Notes under the pieces: generated by a model
Told to the model about the DNA's origin: nothing
The model's input: the letters and a program-made list of their open reading frames with translations, nothing else
Database searches by the model: none
Part shown: positions 54,804-62,841 of the stretch, piece by piece
How the letters are laid out: every line of letters starts with the position of its first letter
How positions within the stretch are numbered: the first letter of the stretch is position 1
From: Streptomyces cavernae
GTDB lineage: Bacteria > Actinomycetota > Actinomycetes > Streptomycetales > Streptomycetaceae
DNA length: 64,000 nt
Direction: 5' to 3'
Assembly (NCBI RefSeq): GCF_004023625.1
Contig: NZ_RPDJ01000001.1
Span: forward strand, 496,001 to 560,000
Made by a program: the position numbers and the translations under genes

Positions 54804-55893
54804 GACGTCCCGGCTTCGCATGGCAGGGCGTGTGCCGGCCCTGTGCGCGCTGACCGCCGCCCTGGTGGTCCTCCTGGCACTGCCCCTGTATGTCTCCGCG
54901 TTCTGGCTGAACATGGGCCTGTTCGCGATGGCGGCCGCGGTCGGCGCGATCGGCCTCACCATCCTGCTCGGCGCGGCGGGACAGTTGTCCCTGGGACACG
55001 CCTTCTTCGTCGCCGTCGGCACATACGGCTATGCCTTCTTGGCCGGAGAGAGCGGCGGCGGGGTGTCCGGTCTGGGCCTTCCCCCGCTTCTCGCCGCAGT
55101 ACTGGCCGTCCTGCTGGCGGGCGTCTGCGGCCTGCTGTTCAGCCCGGTCTCCAGCCGCCTGCGAGGCATCTACCTGGGCATCGCCTCCCTGGGCCTGGTG
55201 TTCCTCGGCCACCATCTGCTGCAGAACATGAAGCCGGTGACCGGCGGCTTCGAGGGCCGGACCGTCGTGCCGCTGTCGATCGGCGGGTTCTCCTTCTCCG
55301 ACCAGGCGGACGTCACCGTCCTGGGCGTTCCGTTCGGTGCCGCCGAGAGCCAGTGGTATCTGTTCCTCGTCGTCACCGGCGGGGCGGCGCTGCTCGGCCG
55401 GAACGTCCTGCGCGGCCGGCCCGGCAGGGCGCTGAGGCTCATGAGGGACAGCGAGATCGGCGCGAGCGCCATGGGCGTCGACATACGACGCACCAAGGCA
55501 GCCGTCTTCGTACTGTCGTCGATGTATGCCGGCGCTGCCGGTGTGCTCACGGCACTGGCCTTCCAGCGCACCGTCCCCGACTACTTCAGCCTCCACCTGT
55601 CGATCAACTATCTGCTGATGGTCATCCTGGGCGGCCTCGGATCCGTGGGTGGCGCGATCGCCGGTGCGGTCTTCGTCGTGACGCTGCCCCTGCTGTTCTC
55701 CCGCTACGCGGATTCCCTGCCGTTCGTCACCGGAGCCGGCGGGCAGGGACTTGACGGGTCGACAGCGGCACAGTTCGTGTACGGCGCGGTCGTCATCGTG
55801 ACCGTGATCGTCCAGCCGGGCGGTCTGGCGGCGCTGGCCGGCGCCGTTCGACCTCTACGAAGCCGCCGCCCGGCCGAGGCCTCCACTCCCTGA
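54796..55893 (+). CDS. livM: Branched-chain-type ABC importer permease, LivM-like
   Basis: A 365-residue permease with about ten hydrophobic helices. LivM motifs are AAGQLSLGHAFFVAVGTYGY, RGIYLGIASLGLVFLGHHLL, GVDIRRTKAAVFVLSSMYAG and LLMVILGGLGSVGGAIAGAV. The GTG start overlaps LivH by eight bases with AAGGAGG at 54783-54789. Between residues 140 and 195 a soluble loop is longer than usual but within family range. Confidence 0.9.
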   Translation: MPETSRLRMAGRVPALCALTAALVVLLALPLYVSAFWLNMGLFAMAAAVGAIGLTILLGAAGQLSLGHAFFVAVGTYGYAFLAGESGGGVSGLGLPPLLAAVLAVLLAGVCGLLFSPVSSRLRGIYLGIASLGLVFLGHHLLQNMKPVTGGFEGRTVVPLSIGGFSFSDQADVTVLGVPFGAAESQWYLFLVVTGGAALLGRNVLRGRPGRALRLMRDSEIGASAMGVDIRRTKAAVFVLSSMYAGAAGVLTALAFQRTVPDYFSLHLSINYLLMVILGGLGSVGGAIAGAVFVVTLPLLFSRYADSLPFVTGAGGQGLDGSTAAQFVYGAVVIVTVIVQPGGLAALAGAVRPLRSRRPAEASTP

Positions 55894-56003
55894 ACCCGCG
55901 CTCCGCAGCCGTCCGTCGCCTCAGACACTCCAGGCCCGCTCCCCACCTTGCCGGACGTGTGCTGTCAACCACCTCATCCGCTTCTCAACGAGGAGACACA
56001 CCG

Positions 56004-57248
56004 ATGCACAAATCGCGCACACTCGGCCTGGCGGCCGTGGCTCTGGCCTCAGCGCTGGCGGTTGCCGGATGCTCCACCAAGGCCGAAAGGGCAGGGACCT
56101 CCTCCGCCGCGCCCGGCGTCAGCGACTCCACCATCAAGCTCGGGGTGCTGATGGACCTGTCGGGCCCGTTCGCGGGCACCGGCAAGACGATCCTCGACGC
56201 GAGCAACGTCGCCGTGAAGGAGATCAACGCGGCAGGCGGTGTCTGCGACCGGAAGCTGGCACTCGTCACCCGCGACCACGGCTACGACCCACAGAAGGCC
56301 GTCGCCGCGTACGACGAGATGGATCCGCAGGTCCTCGGCTATCTGAACATCCTCGGCACACCGGTCGTCACGGCGCTGCGGGACAAGATCGAGGCGAAGG
56401 ACGAACTCGCCGGCCTGACCACGTTCGCGTCGACCCTGCTGGGGGACAAGCACCTGATCGTCCTGGGCGCCACGTACGACATCCAGACGATCAACGGCCT
56501 GGACTGGCTCGTGAGGAAGGGCGAACTGCGCAGCGGCGATTCCGTCGGGCATATCTACCTCCAGGGAGAAATCGGCGAGAACAGCCTGCGGGGCAGCAAG
56601 TTCGCTGCGGGGAAGCTGGGGCTGAAGATCGTCGGCCAGCAGATCGACCCCACCGCAACCGACCTCACCAGCCAGGTCAACGCGCTCAAGTCGGCGAAGG
56701 TCAAGGCGATCCAGGTCGACTCGACGCCCAAGCAGGCGGCTTCGGTGGCGGCAGTGGCGCAGGCGGCCGGCATGGAGGTACCGATCATGGGCGGGGTGTC
56801 GACCTTCGCCACCAGCCTGCTCACGACGTCTGCGGCACCCGCGCTCACCGAGCACTACACCAGGCTCTCCGGGCTGGGCGCCCTCGGCGCGGACACCGCC
56901 GCCGCTCGCAAGCTGGCCGCTGCCTGGACGGACCAGTACGGCAAGGCGCCGGAGGCCAGCAGCGGAGTCGTCCACGCCTACGCCATGACCAAGCTGTACG
57001 CCGAGATACTCGGCAAGACCTGCGAGGACCTCACCCGCCCGGGCCTGCTCAAGGCCCGCAGCGCCGTCACCGACTTCACGCTGCCCGGTCTGCTCCCGCC
57101 CCAGGACTTCTCCGATCCCGCTGAGCCGAGTTCGCGCGAGGCCCAGGTGCTGGGTGTGGACAAGGACGTCTTCGCCGGAGTCAAACCACTCGGTGACTTC
57201 TTCGCATCGGACCTGGCGAAGGAGTACAAGGTTCCGTCGGCCGGATGA
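56004..57248 (+). CDS. Periplasmic-type binding lipoprotein of the ABC importer
   Basis: A 414-residue solute-binding protein. The N-terminus MHKSRTLGLAAVALASALAV ends in the lipobox AVAGC, so it is exported and lipid-anchored. The mature protein has the Leu/Ile/Val-binding fold: STIKLGVLMDLSGPFAGTGK, TILDASNVAVKEINAAGGVC and RKLALVTRDHGYDPQKAVAA. GAGGAG stands ahead of the ATG; an upstream in-frame GTG at 55959 would spoil the signal peptide. The ligand is not branched amino acids by necessity; related systems take up aromatic, alicyclic or steroid-derived acids. Confidence 0.9.
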   Translation: MHKSRTLGLAAVALASALAVAGCSTKAERAGTSSAAPGVSDSTIKLGVLMDLSGPFAGTGKTILDASNVAVKEINAAGGVCDRKLALVTRDHGYDPQKAVAAYDEMDPQVLGYLNILGTPVVTALRDKIEAKDELAGLTTFASTLLGDKHLIVLGATYDIQTINGLDWLVRKGELRSGDSVGHIYLQGEIGENSLRGSKFAAGKLGLKIVGQQIDPTATDLTSQVNALKSAKVKAIQVDSTPKQAASVAAVAQAAGMEVPIMGGVSTFATSLLTTSAAPALTEHYTRLSGLGALGADTAAARKLAAAWTDQYGKAPEASSGVVHAYAMTKLYAEILGKTCEDLTRPGLLKARSAVTDFTLPGLLPPQDFSDPAEPSSREAQVLGVDKDVFAGVKPLGDFFASDLAKEYKVPSAG

Positions 57249-57321
57249 CACTGGGGACCGTGCCCGGCGGGCCGGCGGCGGCGGTGCGCCGGCCCTCGGC
57301 TCGGCATGGCAGGGGGCGGCT

Positions 57322-57341
57322 GTATCGATCGTTCGTTCGTT
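57322..57341. promoter_or_regulatory. Shared TetR operator, copy 6
   Basis: GTATCGATCGTTCGTTCGTT lies between the binding-protein stop and the TetR start at 57358, immediately upstream of its ribosome-binding site (GGGAGG). This fits autoregulation of the TetR gene. Confidence 0.65.
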
Positions 57342-57357
57342 CTGGGAGGCTGGGTCC

Positions 57358-58014
57358 ATGGATGCGACAAGGGGCAAAGTGGCGGGCAAGAGCGCCAAGG
57401 CGGCGGACAACGGTCCCTCCGGCCTCCGGGGGAACGGCCGGGACGCCATCATGGACGCCGCACGGGACGTCTTCGCGGAGCGTGGCTACTTCGGCGCCTC
57501 CATCCGTGACATCGCCAAGCGGGCCGACATGAGTCTGTCCGCCCTCTATTACTACTACTCCGGCAAGGCGGAGCTCTTCCACGCCCTGATCGAGGACTCG
57601 CTCGACGACTACTTCCGTCACTGCGAGAAGGAACTGGCGCAGGCCGGTGACGACCCCGCCGCGCGGCTGGCCGCCCTGGTCACAGTGACGGTCGACTACC
57701 GGGTCAGGCGGCGGGTCGAGAGTCTGCTGACCCTCCAGGAACTCCGTTACCTCGAACCCGAGTACCGCAACCCCATCATCGAAAGGCGACACGCAGTATC
57801 GGGACTCTTCCAGAAGGCCATCGACGACGGCTTGGCCGGCGGAGTCTTCCGGACCCGGCACCCGGACGACGCCCGCCGGGCGGTCATGGCCATGTGCAAC
57901 GCCGTCGCCCAGTGGTACGACCCGTCCGGCGACCTCGGGACGGCGCAGCTGTGCGACCGGTACGTGCGGCTGGCGTTCGCATTGGTCGGGCACGGCGAGG
58001 CGCCGGCCCGGTAG
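57358..58014 (+). CDS. TetR/AcrR family regulator of the acyl-CoA regulon (probable)
   Basis: A 218-residue regulator: HTH AIMDAARDVFAERGYFGASI with RDIAKRADMSLSALYYYYSG. The sensor domain has TVDYRVRRRVESLLTLQELR and AMCNAVAQWYDPSGDLGTAQ. It is very similar along its length to the regulator at 9275, so the two are recent paralogues that probably recognise the same operator. The start at 57358 is supported by GGGAGG and by the operator just upstream. It lies inside the importer/beta-oxidation locus and likely represses it until an acyl-CoA binds. Confidence 0.92.
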   Translation: MDATRGKVAGKSAKAADNGPSGLRGNGRDAIMDAARDVFAERGYFGASIRDIAKRADMSLSALYYYYSGKAELFHALIEDSLDDYFRHCEKELAQAGDDPAARLAALVTVTVDYRVRRRVESLLTLQELRYLEPEYRNPIIERRHAVSGLFQKAIDDGLAGGVFRTRHPDDARRAVMAMCNAVAQWYDPSGDLGTAQLCDRYVRLAFALVGHGEAPAR

Positions 58015-58067
58015 GTCGCCCGCACTTTTCGTCGCGGTCATTGACAGTGTGTGAGACAGCGGCCTAA

Positions 58068-58087
58068 CTTAACGATCGTTCGACAAG
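58068..58087. promoter_or_regulatory. Shared TetR operator, copy 7
   Basis: CTTAACGATCGTTCGACAAG lies 133 bp upstream of the SDR start and heads the SDR, enoyl-CoA hydratase, CaiB, synthetase and thiolase run. It is the best match to the site consensus. Confidence 0.72.
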
Positions 58088-58220
58088 TACCTCCTCTCCA
58101 TCGGCTGCGGTCCCGACCGCAAGGGCCGTGGCCCGCGGCCCGGCGTACGACGGCAGTCGCCGAGCCTTCGCGGCGCCGGGGGCGGCAGATCCGACACCGA
58201 CTCGACCGACTGGAGTGTCC

Positions 58221-58985
58221 ATGCAGACCAGCGGAATATCCGCAGTGGTGACCGGCGGCGCGTCGGGGCTCGGCCTGGCGACGGCGCGGCGGCTGCTCAA
58301 GGCCGGCGCCCGCGTCACCATCGCGGACCTGCCCTCCTCGGACGGCGACCGCGTCGTCCGCGACCTCGGCCCCGAGGCCGTCTTCGTCCCCGCCGACGTG
58401 ACGAGCACCGAGGACATGACCGCTGTCCTCGACACCGCCGAGCGGACAGGAGCGCTGCGCGCGGTCGTCCACTGCGCGGGCCGCGGCGGTCCGCTCCGCG
58501 TGGTCAACAAGGACGGCACCGCTGGCGATCTCGACCATTTCCGCGCCGTGGTCGACGTCAACCTGATCGGCACCTTCAACGTGCTCCGGCTCGCCGCCGC
58601 CCGCATGGCCCACAACGAACCACTCGACGGCGACCGCGGAGTGGTTGTCATGACGGCGTCGGTCGCGGCGTTCGAGGGGCAGATCGGACAGACCCCGTAC
58701 GCGGCGTCGAAAGCCGGAGTGGCCGGCCTCACCGTGTGTGCGGCCCGGGATCTGGCGAGCAGGAGCATCCGGGTCGTCACCATCGCACCCGGCTTGTTCG
58801 ACACACCGATGCTCGGCAGGAGGCCGAAGGAGAAGCTCGACGCGCTCGCCGCCGCGGTGCCGCACCCGCCGCGCCTCGGCGCGGCGGACGAGTACGCACA
58901 ACTCGCCCTGCACATCATCGAAAACCCGATGCTCAACGGAGAGACCATCCGCCTCGACGGCGCCATCCGCCTGGCCCCGCGTTGA
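58221..58985 (+). CDS. Short-chain dehydrogenase (3-hydroxyacyl-CoA dehydrogenase type)
   Basis: A 254-residue SDR: cofactor motif [23 protein letters not shown]-region equivalent [12 protein letters not shown], catalytic Tyr/Lys in [12 protein letters not shown], with Asp after strand 2 (IADLPSSDG) indicating NAD+ preference. The pattern resembles the HSD10/FabG2-like enzymes that oxidise 3-hydroxyacyl-CoA. Upstream in-frame codons to 58128 are unlikely; the ATG follows CTGGAG. It would perform the third step of the beta-oxidation spiral encoded here. Confidence 0.88.
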   Translation: MQTSGISAVVTGGASGLGLATARRLLKAGARVTIADLPSSDGDRVVRDLGPEAVFVPADVTSTEDMTAVLDTAERTGALRAVVHCAGRGGPLRVVNKDGTAGDLDHFRAVVDVNLIGTFNVLRLAAARMAHNEPLDGDRGVVVMTASVAAFEGQIGQTPYAASKAGVAGLTVCAARDLASRSIRVVTIAPGLFDTPMLGRRPKEKLDALAAAVPHPPRLGAADEYAQLALHIIENPMLNGETIRLDGAIRLAPR

Positions 58986-59049
58986 AGGCCGGCGCTCAAC
59001 CGCTACTCCCCAACCGCGACCACCGCTTGGCCACCGTAAAGGAGCTGCC

Positions 59050-59814
59050 GTGGCAGACGAAGTACTGGTCGAGTACGGCGACGGCATCGCCGTCATCACC
59101 ATCAACCGGCCCGAGTCCCGCAACGCGGTCAACCGCGCCGTCGCCGAGGCCATCGCAGCCGCGCTGGACGACCTGGACGAGCGTGACGACCTCGCGGTCG
59201 GCATCCTCACCGGCGCCGGCGGCACCTTCTGCGCGGGCATGGACCTCAAGGCATTCCTGCGCGGCGAGCGTCCCCATGTGGCGGGACGCGGTTTCGCCGG
59301 CATCTCGGAGGCCCCGCCGCGCAAGCCGCTGATCGCCGCCGTCGAGGGCTACGCCGTGGCAGGCGGATGCGAGATCGCCCTCGCCAGTGATCTGGTCGTC
59401 GCCGCCGAGGACGCCAAGTTCGGGCTGCCCGAGGTCAAGCGCGGACTGGTGGCGGTGGGCGGGGGACTGCTGCGGCTGCCGGGACGGGTCCCGTACCAGA
59501 TCGCGATGGAACTCGCTCTCACCGGCGACGTCCTCACCGCGGACCGGGCGTACCACTACGGGCTGGTCAACCGGCTCACCCCGCCCGGCGGCGCGCTGAA
59601 GGAGGCGAGGCTGCTGGCCTCCACCATCGCCGCCAACGGTCCGCTCGCCGTACAGGTCACCAAACGTGTCCTCGTGGAGTCTCCCGGCTGGCCACGGGAC
59701 GAGCTGTTCGACCGTCAAAGGCCGATCACCGCGCTGGTGTTCAACTCGGATGACGCTCGGGAAGGCGCGTCGGCCTTCACCGAAAAGCGCGCTCCCGTCT
59801 GGCGAGGCCGGTGA
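59050..59814 (+). CDS. Enoyl-CoA hydratase/isomerase (crotonase)
   Basis: A 254-residue crotonase from GTG (MADEVLVEYGDGIAVITINR). Oxyanion-hole segments are FCAGMDLKAFL and AVEGYAVAGGCEIALASD. One catalytic Glu position is present in FGLPEVKRGLVAVGGGLLRL, while the first crotonase Glu position is less clear. GGAG at 59041 supports the GTG. It probably hydrates the enoyl-CoA made from the imported acid. An acyl-CoA dehydrogenase is not present in this intact locus; the nearest one is the relic at 10058. Confidence 0.88.
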   Translation: MADEVLVEYGDGIAVITINRPESRNAVNRAVAEAIAAALDDLDERDDLAVGILTGAGGTFCAGMDLKAFLRGERPHVAGRGFAGISEAPPRKPLIAAVEGYAVAGGCEIALASDLVVAAEDAKFGLPEVKRGLVAVGGGLLRLPGRVPYQIAMELALTGDVLTADRAYHYGLVNRLTPPGGALKEARLLASTIAANGPLAVQVTKRVLVESPGWPRDELFDRQRPITALVFNSDDAREGASAFTEKRAPVWRGR

Positions 59815-59821
59815 GCGGCCG

Positions 59822-61012
59822 GTGAACGAAGAACAAGAACAAGGACATGCGAACGGCGCCGTGCCCCATGCGGCTCCGGGGCCGCTCACCGGGCTGCGGG
59901 TCGTCGAGCTAGGGGGCATCGGGCCGGGGCCGTTCTGTGCGATGCTCCTCGCCGATGCCGGCGCGGACGTGATCCGTGTCGAGCGCCCGTCGGACGAGGC
60001 CGGCAGGCCCGATCCCGTCCTGCACCGGGGCCGGCGCTCGGCCGCCATCGACCTCAAGCACCCGGAAGGCGTTGGCGCCGTCCTCGACCTGGTGGCGGAT
60101 GCCGACGTCCTCCTGGAGGGCTTCCGGCCGGGCGTGGCCGAACGGCTCGGCGTGGGACCCGGCCCGTGCCTGGACCGCAATCCGCGCCTGGTTTACGGAC
60201 GGATGACGGGATTCGGGCAGGACGGGCCGCTCGCGCCGCGGGCCGGGCACGACATCAACTACATCGCCCTGTCGGGGGCCCTGGGGGCCATCGGACCGGC
60301 CGACGGTCCGCCGGTCCTGCCGCTCAACCTGCTCGGCGACTTCGGCGGCGGTGGCGCACTGCTCGCCTTCGGTGTGCTGTGCGCGGTCGTGCAGGCACGC
60401 GCCTCCGGGAAAGGCCAGGTCGTGGACGCCGCGATGGTGGACGGGTCGGCTCAGCTGCTGGCCATGGTCTACAGCCGTCTGCACCAGGGGCGGTGGACCG
60501 ACCACCGGGGCGTCAACTACCTGGACGGTACAGCCCCGTTCTACGGCGTCTACCGCTGCCGCGACGGCGAGTACATCGCGGTCGGCGCGATCGAGGCGCC
60601 CTTCTACGCCACCCTCCTGGAACGGCTCGGCCTGGCCGCGGATGTCGACTTCACCGGGCAGTGGGACCGTTCCCGCTGGCCGGTCATGCGGCGGCGCCTG
60701 GCGGAGGTCTTCGCCGCCCGGATTCGCGACGACTGGGCCGCCGTGTTCGCCGACGCCGACGCGTGCGTCACCCCCGTGCTGTCGCTGGAGGAGGCACCGC
60801 GCCATCGTCACAACGCGGCACGCGGCACCTTCTTCACCGACGGCACGGGAGTCCTCCAGCCCGCCCCGGCCCCCCGGTTCGGCTCCTCCACCCCTCGCCG
60901 GCCCGCCCGGCCGGCCCCCCTTCCGGGCGAGCACACAGCACAGGTCCTCGCCGAGACGGGCCGGAGCCCCGAGCAGATCAAGAGGCTTTTCGACGCGGGG
61001 GTCGTGCGATGA
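59822..61012 (+). CDS. CaiB/BaiF CoA-transferase (alpha-methylacyl-CoA racemase-like)
   Basis: A 396-residue class III CoA-transferase. Residues 20-60 contain GPLTGLRVVELGGIGPGPFC and AMLLADAGADVIRVERPSDE. Typical racemase-like blocks follow: DLKHPEGVGAVLDLVADADV, LLEGFRPGVAERLGVGP, RMTGFGQDGPLAPRAGHDIN YIALSGALG and FFTDGTGVLQPAPAPRF. The RAGHDINYIALSG segment and short length favour the alpha-methylacyl-CoA racemase branch, which flips 2R/2S methylacyl-CoA. The gene follows the hydratase by seven bases. Confidence 0.88.
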   Translation: MNEEQEQGHANGAVPHAAPGPLTGLRVVELGGIGPGPFCAMLLADAGADVIRVERPSDEAGRPDPVLHRGRRSAAIDLKHPEGVGAVLDLVADADVLLEGFRPGVAERLGVGPGPCLDRNPRLVYGRMTGFGQDGPLAPRAGHDINYIALSGALGAIGPADGPPVLPLNLLGDFGGGGALLAFGVLCAVVQARASGKGQVVDAAMVDGSAQLLAMVYSRLHQGRWTDHRGVNYLDGTAPFYGVYRCRDGEYIAVGAIEAPFYATLLERLGLAADVDFTGQWDRSRWPVMRRRLAEVFAARIRDDWAAVFADADACVTPVLSLEEAPRHRHNAARGTFFTDGTGVLQPAPAPRFGSSTPRRPARPAPLPGEHTAQVLAETGRSPEQIKRLFDAGVVR

Positions 61013-61076
61013 GCCGGCGTACCGCGCGAAAGCCCTGCATGGCCGGGCGCAGGCCGGCGCGTGAAGGGAGCGGCAC

Positions 61077-62840
61077 ATGACCGACTACTGGCCCGCGGGA
61101 CTGCCTCGCCGCCTCGACTACCCCGATGTCCCGCTCGGCGCGGTGCTCGCCGGCTCGGCCCGCCGCTACCGCGACCGGGCGGCCGTGCGCGACGGCGACC
61201 AGGTTCTCACCTTCACCGGCCTGTACGAACAGGCTGCCGCGTTCGCAGGCGGCCTCAGGGCGCGCGGCATACGGCAGGGTGACGTGGTCGCCCTTCACCT
61301 GCCGAACACCCTGTGGTTCGCCGTGGCCTACTACGGCATCATGCTCGCCGGCGCGACAGCCTGCCCGGCCAACCCCGCCCAGCCGGCCAAGGCCCTGCGC
61401 GCCCAGCTCGCCGACTGCTCCGCGGCAGCCGTGGTGACCCATCCGGAGCCGGCACCGGTGCTGGCCGAGGCGATCGACGGGCTGCCGGTCCGGCTGGTCG
61501 TCATCGTGCCGCCCAGCGAATCGGCCCCGGCCGACAGGCACGGTGACTGCGCGAAGCTCTTCGGGAAGGCGGGCACCGCCCTGGAGGCCCTCGTCGCAGG
61601 CCAGAGCACCCACCCGCCAGAGGTGCTGGTCCCCAGCGACTCCGTCGCCCAGTACGGGTACACCGGCGGAACCACCGGGGCACCCAAGGGAGTGCGCATA
61701 CTGCACCGCAACATCGTCGGCAACTCCATCCAGGTCGCCTGCTGGCGCTCCGGGGCGGTCCCCGGGCTCGACAGCGAAGGCGGTGTGGTACTGACCCCCT
61801 TGGAGACCCCCGGCGATCACGCCCTTCCACTGGGCGGCTACGCCGCGCTGTGTGTCTCGCCCCTGTTCCACGCCCTTGGTCTGATCAGCCTCAACTTCTT
61901 CCTCCTGTGCGGCGCCACCACCATCCTGAGCGGCCGCTTCGATGCGGAGTCGTACCTGGAGCAGGTGGAACGACACCGGATCACGTACATCCCGGGCGCC
62001 CCGGCGCTCTGGCACGCCCTGCTGGCGACACCGGGCATCCGCACGCGGGACCTCAGTTCGGTCAAGGCCGTGGTGTCGGGCGGCGCCCCCATCGACACAT
62101 ACACGTTGGAGAAGTTGACAGAGGTCTTCCCCAACGCCGCCGTCATCGAGGGTTACGGCCTGACGGAGGCGACAGCAACCGTGTCCAGCGGCCCGATCGC
62201 GAAGGCCGGGCTGCGCAAGCCGGGCAGCCAGGGGCTTCCCCTGTTCGACACCGAGCTGGAGATCCGGGACCCGCTGCATCCCGGCCGGAAGGTGCCTCGG
62301 GGGGAGCACGGCGAGATCTGGGTGCGGGGCCCTCAGGTGGCCGCGGGCTACCTCGGCCGCCCGGAGGAGACCGCCGCGCAGTTCGTCGACGGCTGGCTGC
62401 GCACCGGCGACACCGGCCACCTCGACGCGGACGGCTTCCTGTACGTCTCCGGCAGGTCGAAGGACATGCTCATCTACAAGGGCTACAACGTGTACCCGCG
62501 CGAGCTGGAGGACATCCTCGGCGGACACCCGGCAGTGCTCCAGGCGTCGGTCGTCGGGAGGGCGGTGCCTGCCGTCGGCGAGGTCCCCGTCGCCTTCGTG
62601 GTCCCCGCCGCTGAGCCGCGTGCGATGGCCGAGGAGCTGATGGAGTACGTCGCGGAGCGCGTGACGCCGTACAAGCGGATCAGAGAGGTCCGTTTCGTCG
62701 AGGAACTTCCCCTGTCCCCGGCCGGAAAGGTGCTGAAAACCGAGCTCCGCCGCCTGGCCCGGACGACTCGGGGCCCGGGCGAACCCCCCTCGGGCACACA
62801 CGAAACCGGTGCGCCGGACACAGCGGAAAGGCAGGTCTGA
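61077..62840 (+). CDS. AMP-forming acyl-CoA synthetase
   Basis: A 587-residue ANL ligase: MTDYWPAGLPRRLDYPDVPL at the start, P-loop YGYTGGTTGAPKGVRILHRN, VVSGGAPIDTYTLEKLTEVF, EGYGLTEATATVSSGP, RTGDTGHLDADGFLYVSGRS and catalytic Lys in PLSPAGKVLKTEL. The P-loop reads TGGTTGAPKG in place of TSGTTG, a tolerated variant. It activates the imported carboxylic acid. It lies 64 bases after CaiB and one base before the thiolase. Confidence 0.9.
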   Translation: MTDYWPAGLPRRLDYPDVPLGAVLAGSARRYRDRAAVRDGDQVLTFTGLYEQAAAFAGGLRARGIRQGDVVALHLPNTLWFAVAYYGIMLAGATACPANPAQPAKALRAQLADCSAAAVVTHPEPAPVLAEAIDGLPVRLVVIVPPSESAPADRHGDCAKLFGKAGTALEALVAGQSTHPPEVLVPSDSVAQYGYTGGTTGAPKGVRILHRNIVGNSIQVACWRSGAVPGLDSEGGVVLTPLETPGDHALPLGGYAALCVSPLFHALGLISLNFFLLCGATTILSGRFDAESYLEQVERHRITYIPGAPALWHALLATPGIRTRDLSSVKAVVSGGAPIDTYTLEKLTEVFPNAAVIEGYGLTEATATVSSGPIAKAGLRKPGSQGLPLFDTELEIRDPLHPGRKVPRGEHGEIWVRGPQVAAGYLGRPEETAAQFVDGWLRTGDTGHLDADGFLYVSGRSKDMLIYKGYNVYPRELEDILGGHPAVLQASVVGRAVPAVGEVPVAFVVPAAEPRAMAEELMEYVAERVTPYKRIREVRFVEELPLSPAGKVLKTELRRLARTTRGPGEPPSGTHETGAPDTAERQV

Positions 62841-62841
62841 C